Assembly (NCBI GenBank): GCA_947171615.1
Contig: CAMVYG010000061.1
Coordinates: 1-10,755, forward strand
Direction: 5' to 3'
DNA from: an uncultured Clostridia bacterium
Lineage (GTDB): Bacteria; Bacillota; Clostridia; Oscillospirales; Acutalibacteraceae
DNA length: 10,755 nucleotides
Each line of letters opens with the position of its first letter. Position 1 is the first letter of the stretch. Shown here piece after piece: positions 5,444 to 10,755 of this stretch. Both the position numbers and the translations under genes were made by a program. The notes under the pieces were generated by a model. That model was not told the origin of the DNA, did no database searches, and worked only from the letters and a program-made list of their open reading frames with translations.

Positions 5444-6544
5444 ATGAAGCAGCAGTGTACTGTGACGCCGCAGATCCTCACCGCTTTTGGCCTGCCTGCC
5501 GATTTGCAGGCAAAGGCTGTTCATGGCGGACATATCAATGATACCTTCTCCGTAGAAACACCGGAAGGACAGTTTATTTTGCAGCGTATCAACCGTTTTG
5601 TGTTCCCTTCCCCGGAACATATTATGGAAAATGTTTCCGCCGTGACGGAATTTTTGAGAAACAAAATTAAGGCACGAGGCGGCGATCCCATGCGGGAAAC
5701 ACTGACCCTTCGTAAAACCACGGAGAATGCCGGCTTCTTTCGGGATGAGGATGGCGAATACTGGCGATGCACCGTTTTGATCACCGGAGCCACCGCCCAT
5801 GAAACACCCGCCGGATCAAAGATGCTGCGGGAAGCGGGATCGGCTTTTGGCAGCTTTCAGAGCATGCTTTCCGACTATCCCGCCGATACGCTGCATGAAA
5901 TCATTCCTCATTTTCACGATACACCGGATCGCTTTCGTCAGCTTCGGGAGGCCATGGAGCAGAACACAGCCGGACGTAAACAGGAGGCAGAGCCGGAAAT
6001 CGCCTTTGCCCTACAGCGCGAAAAGAACTGTGGCTTCCTGATGGAGCTTCTCTCACAGGGAAAGCTTCCCCTGCGGGTCACCCACAACGATACGAAAATG
6101 AGCAATGTGCTGATAGACGATACCACCGGCAAGGCCGTCTGCGTCATCGACCTGGACACGGTAATGCCGGGACTGACCGCCTTTGATTTCGGAGACTCTA
6201 TTCGGGCCGGAGCCGCTACTGCGGCAGAGGACGAAACCGATCTTTCCAAGGTGCATTTTGACCTTTCTCTATTTGAAGCTTATGCCGAGGGCTTCCTTGC
6301 CGCCGCCGGAACAGCCCTGTCTGAAACGGAACTTGCCACCCTGCCTATGGGCGCTATTCTCATGACCTTTGAAGTGGGTATTCGCTTTCTGGCAGATTTC
6401 TTAAACGGCGATGTGTATTTCCGCACTGCCTACCCTGCCCACAATCTGGATCGGGCCAGAAACCAGTTCAAGCTGGTGGAGGAAATGGAGCAGAAGCAGG
6501 AGGAAATGAACGCTGTCATTCAAAAGCACACCGCGGGACGGTAA
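5444..6544 (+). CDS. nahK: N-acetylhexosamine 1-kinase (NahK-like, APH fold)
   Basis: The protein is 366 aa. NahK phosphorylates the anomeric OH of GlcNAc/GalNAc with ATP, feeding lacto-N-biose / galacto-N-biose and amino-sugar catabolism. Sequence landmarks match the family from end to end: GGHINDTF (28-35, nucleotide loop), FILQRINRFVFP (44-55), REAGSAFGSFQ (129-139), HFHDTPDRF (156-164), catalytic loop THNDTKMSN (213-221, D216 the expected base), metal motif IDLDTVMPG (235-243), FDFGDSIRAGA (247-257), DLSKVHF (266-272) and RFLADFLNGDVYF (314-326). ATG 5444 is preferred over the longer frame from 5276. The longer frame overlaps the upstream gene, while AAAGGGG lies about 12 nt before 5444. 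It starts 31 bp after the GHKL-like gene, so they are probably one transcript. The usual partner, GNB/LNB phosphorylase, is not in this window, so the physiological substrate is uncertain. Confidence 0.88.
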   Translation: MKQQCTVTPQILTAFGLPADLQAKAVHGGHINDTFSVETPEGQFILQRINRFVFPSPEHIMENVSAVTEFLRNKIKARGGDPMRETLTLRKTTENAGFFRDEDGEYWRCTVLITGATAHETPAGSKMLREAGSAFGSFQSMLSDYPADTLHEIIPHFHDTPDRFRQLREAMEQNTAGRKQEAEPEIAFALQREKNCGFLMELLSQGKLPLRVTHNDTKMSNVLIDDTTGKAVCVIDLDTVMPGLTAFDFGDSIRAGAATAAEDETDLSKVHFDLSLFEAYAEGFLAAAGTALSETELATLPMGAILMTFEVGIRFLADFLNGDVYFRTAYPAHNLDRARNQFKLVEEMEQKQEEMNAVIQKHTAGR

Positions 6545-6589
6545 TTCCATTTTGATCGTTCCACAAATAATCTTTTGCCGGAGGGACTT

Positions 6590-6689
6590 AGTGTGAAAAA
6601 TACTTTTTCACACACCATTTTTGTGCCTTTGCCGCAACAAGCAAAGCGTTGATCGGCTGCAACCACCGGCACAAATTCCGAAAAAAGGA
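6590..6689 (+). repeat. Dispersed ~100-bp repeat, copy B
   Basis: This copy is homologous to the reverse complement of 3184-3282. The leading hairpin at 6591-6613 has the same 10-bp arms (GTGTGAAAAA/TTTTTCACAC) and only the loop differs (TAC). The block TTTTTGTGCCTTTGCCGCAA and the end AAATTCCGAAAAAAGGA are conserved. The inner GC-rich dyads of copy A are broken here. It fills most of the gap between nahK and the small membrane-protein gene. Weaker similarity to copy A continues to the start codon at 6703. Confidence 0.85.
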
Positions 6690-6702
6690 ATGGAGGATTG
6701 AT

Positions 6703-7056
6703 ATGAAGAAAAAAGTGATCTGCATGTCTATTGCTGCTGTTCTTTTTATGTTGGCTCTGCCGGTTTCCTTTGTAAAGTTCAGCCATGTTGTGCCCTTTTC
6801 CGCTTTTCTAATTCTGATCTATCTGTTTTGTCCCCTTTGCTCCATTGTACTGGGTGCACTGGCAGGACGAAGCATCTCCCGGCTTTGGTGCTTTTCCGTG
6901 CTGCCCGCTTTCCTGGCCCTTGCCACTTACAGTTTTCTGCTGAATTTCAGTACAGCGCTGACATTTTCCGTCTGCTACCTTTTTCTGGGCCTGATCGCCA
7001 TGGGAATTTCAGCGCTGTCTAAAATCTATCTGGAAAATCGAAAGAAAAAGATGTAA
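6703..7056 (+). CDS. Small four-helix membrane protein, function unknown
   Basis: The protein is 117 aa. ATG 6703 is supported by GGAGG with 6-7 nt spacing. The longer open frame from 6649 would start inside the dispersed repeat and has no SD. Four hydrophobic helices lie at about residues 5-24, 31-54, 60-80 and 83-106. Lysines at both ends (MKKK, NRKKKM) put both termini in the cytoplasm by the positive-inside rule. I do not recognise the family and see no catalytic motif. A short cysteine-containing stretch, FCPLCS (42-47), lies in the second helix. The gene sits between nahK and the oxidoreductase gene on the same strand and is the one led by repeat copy B. Confidence 0.75.
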   Translation: MKKKVICMSIAAVLFMLALPVSFVKFSHVVPFSAFLILIYLFCPLCSIVLGALAGRSISRLWCFSVLPAFLALATYSFLLNFSTALTFSVCYLFLGLIAMGISALSKIYLENRKKKM

Positions 7057-7168
7057 GAGCCGGTGATTCGCAGTTCGTTTTTCGTTCCCATCAACCACAA
7101 CTGCGGGCAGTAAATTGGCATACCATGAAACAAACAACAGCGGGGAACCCGCATCAGGAGGTATTCTT
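7057..7168 (+). other. Short gap with weak dyads before the oxidoreductase gene
   Basis: CGCAGTT (about 7069-7075) and AACTGCG (about 7099-7105) form a 7-bp inverted repeat with a long loop. GCGGG-GAA-CCCGC lies about 7140-7152, just before the SD. There is no T-run and no convincing promoter. The oxidoreductase may be transcribed with the genes upstream. Confidence 0.35.
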
Positions 7169-8137
7169 ATGAAAGTTGCAGTGATCGGCGCCTGGCATGT
7201 TCACACCATGGAATACGGCGAGGCCATTTTGAAGAATCCCAAGGCGGAGCTTACCTGCCTGTGGGACGACAATGAGGCAAGAGGCGCCGCCACCGCGGAA
7301 CAGCTGGGCATTCCTTTTCAGCCGGATCTGAACGCCATCTGGGCAGACAGCTCTATTGACGCGGTACAGATCACCACCGCTACCTGCCGGCACAAAGAAG
7401 TGCTGATCGCCGCCGCAAAGGCCGGGAAGCACATCTTCACCGAGAAAGTGCTTACCTTCACTACGGCGGAGGCCGAAGAAGTCGGCAAGGCTATACAGGA
7501 CAGCGGCGTATGCTTTACCATTTCCTATCCCCACAAAACATGGCCCACCCTGAAAGCCGCCAAGGAGCTGGTAGACAGCGGCAAGCTGGGGCAGATCACC
7601 TACGCCCGTGTGCGGGACGCTCATAACGGCAGCACCGCAGGCTGGCTTCCCCCTCATTTCTATGACGCCGCGCAAACCGGAGGCGGCGCTATGATCGATC
7701 TGGGCGCGCACCCCATGTACACCCTGCGCTGGTTTATGGGAAGACCGAAATCTGTGGTTTCCATGTTCACGGAGGTCACTCACAAGGGTGTGGAAGATAA
7801 CGCCGTATCTGTTTTGGAATTTGAAAACGGCGCTATCGGCGTTTCCGAAACCGGCTTTGTAACCGATGGAATGCCCTATGTTCTGGAAATGAGCGGCACG
7901 AAGGGTTCCCTGATGATCCACAATGATATTCTGGAATATTCCTGCGAAGAAACAGGGCATAAGCTTCTTCAGAAAACCGATCTTCCGAAAGCCGATCCCA
8001 TGCCCATAGACGCCTGGATCGATGCTGTAACGGAAGGAGGCAAAGCGCCTAACGGCATCGATGACGCCATTGCCCTGACCGAGCTGATGGAAAAGGCCTA
8101 TGAAGCGCACCGCACCGGAAAAAAGGCAGTATTTTAG
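7169..8137 (+). CDS. Gfo/Idh/MocA-family NAD(P)-dependent oxidoreductase
   Basis: The protein is 322 aa starting at ATG 7169, with AGGAGG 7 nt upstream. The longer frame from 7115 is not supported. Residues 1-120 form the Rossmann domain: beta-1 MKVAVIG, an acidic residue pair WDD (32-34) at the end of beta-2, IDAVQITT (63-70) and the EKx motif TEKV (91-94), with K93 the usual catalytic lysine. The C-terminal alpha/beta domain carries GGGAMIDLGAHPMYTLRWF (171-189), with D177 and H181 at the family's substrate/catalytic positions. Two things are atypical: the first loop reads GAWHVH (7-12), not GxGxxG, and EKP is EKV. The family oxidises sugars, inositols and derivatives, and the substrate here cannot be read from sequence. 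It is the last gene before a terminator. Its position near nahK suggests, but does not prove, a carbohydrate role. Confidence 0.9.
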   Translation: MKVAVIGAWHVHTMEYGEAILKNPKAELTCLWDDNEARGAATAEQLGIPFQPDLNAIWADSSIDAVQITTATCRHKEVLIAAAKAGKHIFTEKVLTFTTAEAEEVGKAIQDSGVCFTISYPHKTWPTLKAAKELVDSGKLGQITYARVRDAHNGSTAGWLPPHFYDAAQTGGGAMIDLGAHPMYTLRWFMGRPKSVVSMFTEVTHKGVEDNAVSVLEFENGAIGVSETGFVTDGMPYVLEMSGTKGSLMIHNDILEYSCEETGHKLLQKTDLPKADPMPIDAWIDAVTEGGKAPNGIDDAIALTELMEKAYEAHRTGKKAVF

Positions 8138-8153
8138 CAGATACATATGAAAG

Positions 8154-8200
8154 GCTCTCCCCAAAAAGCGATTTGCTTACAGGGGAGAGCTTTTTTCTTT
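8154..8200 (+). terminator. Rho-independent terminator after the oxidoreductase gene
   Basis: A perfect 9-bp stem GCTCTCCCC (8154-8162) / GGGGAGAGC (8182-8190) is followed by TTTTTTCTTTTATTT. The loop contains a second small stem AAGC/GCTT. On the minus strand only three T follow the stem, so it could at best weakly end the converging ldh transcript. Confidence 0.9.
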
Positions 8201-8223
8201 TATTTCATTCAGGATCCTTCCGG

Positions 8224-8277
8224 AATCTAATATCCAGTATCCTAACTAGTATCTAGTATCAAGTATCTAGCATCCAA
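8224..8277 (-). repeat. Tandem 7-bp-period array, copy 2, overlapping the ldh stop
   Basis: On the plus strand the units are AATCTAA, TATCCAG, TATCC (5 nt), TAACTAG, TATCTAG, TATCAAG, TATCTAG and CATCCAA. The reverse complement has consensus close to CTAGATA, the same period and motif as 3833-3867 but inverted. The last two units run into ldh: its TAG stop (8267-8269) and the codons of the final residues I, G and C lie within them. Confidence 0.75.
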
Positions 8278-9211
8278 TCCCGCTTTCCCGCAAAATTTTG
8301 CAGGAGCGGTGAAACTGTTCCTGCTCCTCTTCTGTCAGATTCAGTTCCAGCACCCGGTCCACCCCGTTTCGGTTGACAATACAGGGCATTCCGGCATAGA
8401 GATCCCGCTCACCGTATTCCCCCCACAGGCGGGCGGACACGGTGAGCACACTGTTTTCATCGGACAGCACCGCCCGCACGATCCGTACCAGGGCCATGCC
8501 GATACCGTAATAGGTGGCTTTTTTCGCTTCAATGATCTTCTGGGCAGCGCCCCTCACTTCGATGCTGATCTTCTGCATCTCTTCAAGGCGGAATTTTCCC
8601 TGAGACTGCCGGCAAATATCTGTAACAGATTTAGTGGCCACCATGGCCTGGCTCCAGGGAACAAATTCGCTGTCTCCGTGCTCACCGATCACATAGGCGT
8701 GAACATTCCTGGGGTCTACAGAAAAATATTCTCCCAACAGATACCGAAGCCGGGCGGTATCCAGGGTGGTGCCGCTGCCGAATACCCGGTTGGAATTAAA
8801 GCCGGAAAGCTCATAGGTGATTCTGGTCATAAGATCCACCGGGTTTGTGGCCACCAGAAAGATCCCGCCAAAACCCGATTGCAGAATGGGTTCTACAATG
8901 GAGCGAAATACCTCTTCATTGCGCTTTAAAAGCTTTAATCGGGATTCTCCGGGCTTCTGATTCACCCCCGCGCACAACACGGCAATGTCCGCATCCGCAC
9001 AGTCGCTGTATTCCCCCGCATAGATCTTCATGCTGGAGCCGGCAAAAGCCACGCCATGGTTTAAGTCCATGGCCTCCCCTTCCGCCCGCTTTTTATCTAT
9101 ATCAATTAGAACCAATTCGTCACACACTGCCTGATTTAACGCTGAATAGGCAAAGCTCATGCCCACCATGCCTGTGCCTACCAGTACGACCTTCTTTTTG
9201 TTTTGATTCAT
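8267..9211 (-). CDS. ldh: L-lactate dehydrogenase
   Basis: The protein is 314 aa and reduces pyruvate to L-lactate with NADH in the cytoplasm, at the end of fermentative glycolysis. It has the dinucleotide loop GTGMVGMSFAYS (12-23), coenzyme-binding D37/D39 region LIDIDKKR, active loop AGVNQKPGESR (81-91), TNPVD (122-126), TTLDTARLR (148-156) and IGEHGDSE (175-182). Q85 at classical position 102 marks lactate rather than malate specificity. R91, D151, R154 and H178 match catalytic R109, D168, R171 and H195. R156 and H171 fall at classical R173 and H188, the fructose-1,6-bisphosphate ligands of bacterial LDHs, so FBP activation is likely. ATG 9211 is chosen because AAAGGA lies about 10 nt upstream and the protein then begins in canonical fashion. 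The in-frame extension to 9295 runs through a terminator hairpin. Its last codons lie in a tandem repeat. Confidence 0.96.
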   Translation of the reverse strand: MNQNKKKVVLVGTGMVGMSFAYSALNQAVCDELVLIDIDKKRAEGEAMDLNHGVAFAGSSMKIYAGEYSDCADADIAVLCAGVNQKPGESRLKLLKRNEEVFRSIVEPILQSGFGGIFLVATNPVDLMTRITYELSGFNSNRVFGSGTTLDTARLRYLLGEYFSVDPRNVHAYVIGEHGDSEFVPWSQAMVATKSVTDICRQSQGKFRLEEMQKISIEVRGAAQKIIEAKKATYYGIGMALVRIVRAVLSDENSVLTVSARLWGEYGERDLYAGMPCIVNRNGVDRVLELNLTEEEQEQFHRSCKILRESGIGC

Positions 9212-9230
9212 ATTCCGGTTTCCTTTCCGT

Positions 9231-9267
9231 AAAAAAGCAGGAACGGGCAATGCCCGTTCCTGCTTTT
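9231..9267 (-). terminator. Long terminator-like hairpin between the transporter gene and ldh
   Basis: On the plus strand, arms AAAAGCAGGAACGGGCA (9233-9249) and TGCCCGTTCCTGCTTTT (9251-9267) are perfectly complementary around a single base, so the practical loop is a few bases larger. Read on the minus strand the stem is followed by six T (9231-9236). That makes it a strong intrinsic terminator for the transporter gene. Only 19 nt separate it from the ldh start codon. Confidence 0.9.
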
Positions 9268-9307
9268 GCTCATTGCCTCTTTTCCAGTATGCCAAAAAGA
9301 GAAGCGT

Positions 9308-10156
9308 CTATACAGATGCTTTGGCGCGCTTGCTTTTCAGCACATTGTAGCCCACGATCGCGCCAATAACAATCACTGTTCCGGCCAGAGCAGTGGGGGA
9401 AATATGTTCTCCGTAAAATACCGCCACCCAAATGGGATTCATCACAGGCTCCAGCCCTGTGATGAGGGAAGCAGTTACAGGCGGGGTATCGCGAATTCCC
9501 AGGGAAAGAAAAATATAAGCAAGTCCTACCTGCAGGGCTCCCAGCGCAAGAAGCGCCGTCATGGGAACCGGAGAAAAATTTGTTTCTCCCAGGCAGAAGG
9601 GCGTAAAAATCACCGCCGCGGCCAACTGGCCGAAAAACACCGAGGACAAGGCGTCTGCCTTTTCTGAGGAATTCATCAGAAAAACCCCTGCGTAGCACAC
9701 GCCGGACAGCACCGCCACCAGATTCCCCAGCATATTCCCTGCCTGAAGGCCATCGATAAAAAACAGCAGCACACCGAACAGCACCACACAGCAGGTAAGC
9801 ACATCCAGTTTTTTAGGCTTTACATGAAACAGGAAGATCATAAATAAAATCACAAAAACCGGCGCAGTAAATTGCAGCACAATGGCATTGGCGGCCGTGG
9901 TCAGCTTATTCGCCACCGTATACAGTGTGGTGGTTCCCAGGGTGGATATGGCTCCTAAGCACACCGGTAAATTCCATTTCAGCTTATGACGGGAAAGCAG
10001 CAGATACAGGCCGATCACCAACACGCCAATCAAATTTCTGGCGCCGTTGATGGAAAGCGCCGACCAGGGAATTATTTTGACACAAAGCCCACCGATACTG
10101 AAGAGCAGTGAAGCCATCAGTACAAAAAAGACGCCTCTCTTTTGCTTTGCTTCCAT
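9308..10156 (-). CDS. EamA/DMT-superfamily transporter
   Basis: The protein is 282 aa with about ten membrane helices in two EamA halves: residues about 8-135 and 140-272. Diagnostic features are the N-terminal LMASLLFSIGGLCVKIIPW, helix 3-4 NKLTTAANAIVLQFTAPVF (83-101) and the second-half counterpart TPPVTASLITGLEPVMNPIW (224-243), where the conserved Pro/Glu-Pro of the family falls. Length and layout are normal for the RhaT/YdcZ-like DMT exporters, which move amino acids, sugars or metabolites across the plasma membrane. The substrate cannot be predicted. ATG 10156 has AAGGAG about 8 nt upstream. It has its own promoter (10219-10247), diverging from spoIIGA, and is followed by a strong terminator. 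Confidence 0.92.
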   Translation of the reverse strand: MEAKQKRGVFFVLMASLLFSIGGLCVKIIPWSALSINGARNLIGVLVIGLYLLLSRHKLKWNLPVCLGAISTLGTTTLYTVANKLTTAANAIVLQFTAPVFVILFMIFLFHVKPKKLDVLTCCVVLFGVLLFFIDGLQAGNMLGNLVAVLSGVCYAGVFLMNSSEKADALSSVFFGQLAAAVIFTPFCLGETNFSPVPMTALLALGALQVGLAYIFLSLGIRDTPPVTASLITGLEPVMNPIWVAVFYGEHISPTALAGTVIVIGAIVGYNVLKSKRAKASV

Positions 10157-10218
10157 ACGCCGCTCTCCTTCCCGTTCAAAAACAAAATTTTTGGCTTCCC
10201 AGACCCAAAGCGACCCTT

Positions 10219-10247
10219 ATTGTAACCCGTTTTCCCATAAAAAACAA
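10219..10247 (-). promoter_or_regulatory. Sigma-A-like promoter of the EamA transporter gene
   Basis: On the minus strand TTGTTT (10242-10247) lies 17 nt before TACAAT (10219-10224). The -10 differs from consensus at one base, and the -35 keeps the TTG. Predicted transcription starts about 55 nt upstream of the start codon. Confidence 0.65.
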
Positions 10248-10288
10248 GGAATCGGAGGGAAATCAAAAAATTTTTTCATGTCCATAAA

Positions 10289-10322
10289 GCGACAGAATCA
10301 AAAGGGGGATGCGCCCTATAAT
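10289..10322 (+). promoter_or_regulatory. Candidate spoIIGA promoter with 22-nt spacer
   Basis: A perfect -10 TATAAT (10317-10322) lies 34 nt upstream of the start codon. At the normal 17-nt spacing there is no -35 (AGAATC). At 22 nt there is GCGACA (10289-10294), four of six matches to TTGACA. The B. subtilis spoIIG promoter is known for a 22-bp spacer and activation by Spo0A bound over the -35. AGCGACA (10288-10294) is a 5/7 match to an inverted Spo0A box (TGTCGAA), and TGTCCAT (10279-10285) is another 5/7 match. The -10 is clear, but the Spo0A reading is inference. Confidence 0.5.
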
Positions 10323-10355
10323 ACAGGAAGCGGGCAACGCCTGCGGAAATGGGGA

Positions 10356-10755
10356 ATGCCGTTGACGATCTATGCTGATATTCTTGTAATTGTAAATTTG
10401 TACATCGACTTTTTTCTGTTATGGTGCGTCAAAAAATTCCTGCATCTCAAAAACAGGAACCGAAGATTGGCGTTAGGGGCCCTGGCAGGAGCTCTGTGTT
10501 CACTTTCCGTCCTGTTTCCAGCCCTGCCGGAATGGGCCTCCCTGCTTCTGGGCCTTTGCTCCGCCTTCGCGGTAACTGCCGCGGCATTTACGCCGATGCG
10601 CCCCAGAATGTTTTTTCAGGCGGCCCTGTGTTTTTGGGCCTTTACCCTTTTATTGGCAGGCTTCTTTCTGTTTTTACTGCGCTTTTTCGCGCCCGGGCAT
10701 GTAGCCGTACTGGGAAATGTAGTTTATTTTGACCTTTCCCTTCCGCTGCTATTTC
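10356..10755 (+). CDS. spoIIGA: SpoIIGA, sigma-E processing peptidase (N-terminal part)
   Basis: An open frame from ATG 10356 runs off the right edge, with 133 codons visible. The start MPLTIYADILVIVNLYIDFF, a basic stretch VKKFLHLKNRNRR (25-37), then GALAGALCS (41-49) and a series of hydrophobic segments are the signature of the SpoIIGA membrane domain (about 3-24, 38-56, 60-79, 86-110). SpoIIGA is the aspartic protease of the mother-cell membrane that activates pro-sigma-E. Its catalytic Asp domain and the expected sigE neighbour lie outside the window. GGA lies 8 nt before ATG 10356. GGGGA is 6 nt before TTG 10362, an alternative start two codons later. The gene implies a spore-forming host. 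Confidence 0.87.
   Translation, partial: MPLTIYADILVIVNLYIDFFLLWCVKKFLHLKNRNRRLALGALAGALCSLSVLFPALPEWASLLLGLCSAFAVTAAAFTPMRPRMFFQAALCFWAFTLLLAGFFLFLLRFFAPGHVAVLGNVVYFDLSLPLLF

Noticed and set aside
6545..6613. Hairpin of repeat copy B as a terminator for nahK
   Set aside because: The stem is A/T-rich, and the only T-runs are inside the stem and 3 nt or more past its end, interrupted by ACCA. The same hairpin in copy A lies inside an operon.
7154..8164. 336-codon minus-strand frame opposite the oxidoreductase gene
   Set aside because: It is an antisense shadow: the plus strand encodes a clear Gfo/Idh/MocA protein with a good SD, while the antisense frame has no recognisable motif.
9212..9295. 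28-codon N-terminal extension of LDH
   Set aside because: It translates the terminator hairpin. Canonical LDHs start just before the Rossmann strand, and an SD precedes ATG 9211.
10421..10732. 103-codon plus-strand frame at the right edge
   Set aside because: It is out of frame with spoIIGA, whose frame is continuous and recognisable over the same bases.

Overview
The window looks like chromosomal DNA of a spore-forming Clostridia bacterium of moderate GC content, probably Oscillospiraceae/Ruminococcaceae-like and gut-associated. This placement is an inference. It rests on the 5' part of spoIIGA at the right edge, a PadR / permease-prefix / DUF4097 cassette typical of Firmicutes, an N-acetylhexosamine 1-kinase, an FBP-type L-lactate dehydrogenase, purine-rich Shine-Dalgarno sites and many intergenic palindromes.

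Left block, minus strand (1-3676). A padR-type repressor gene is followed by a permease-prefix (DUF1700-like) membrane protein and a DUF4097 repeat protein. padR has a sigma-A-like promoter overlapped by a perfect 9-9-9 palindrome, most simply read as an autoregulatory operator. Further downstream on the same strand are an ADP-ribosylglycohydrolase-family gene and a truncated ORF that resembles DUF3841.

Divergent intergenic region (3743-4110). It has no gene but is dense in structure: a good plus-strand promoter, a 7-bp-period tandem array starting at its -10 element, and two tandem copies of a hairpin element that share their ends but differ in the middle. These would form a leader of about 270 nt for the next gene.

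Middle block, plus strand (4111-8137). It holds a membrane protein that looks like an AgrC/GHKL sensor kinase whose phospho-acceptor and ATP-binding residues are gone, then a NahK-type sugar 1-kinase, a small four-helix membrane protein and a Gfo/Idh/MocA oxidoreductase, ended by a strong terminator.

Right block. Minus-strand ldh and an EamA/DMT transporter are separated by a terminator hairpin that lies almost against the ldh ribosome-binding site. spoIIGA diverges from the transporter and runs off the window.

I see no CRISPR array, prophage, transposase, tRNA or rRNA. The most unusual content is non-coding: (i) a ~100-bp repeat present twice in opposite genomic orientation, each copy leading directly into the start codon of a different membrane-protein gene; (ii) two 7-bp-period arrays, one of which supplies the ldh stop codon; (iii) the tandem hairpin elements; (iv) the pseudokinase-like GHKL protein they precede.
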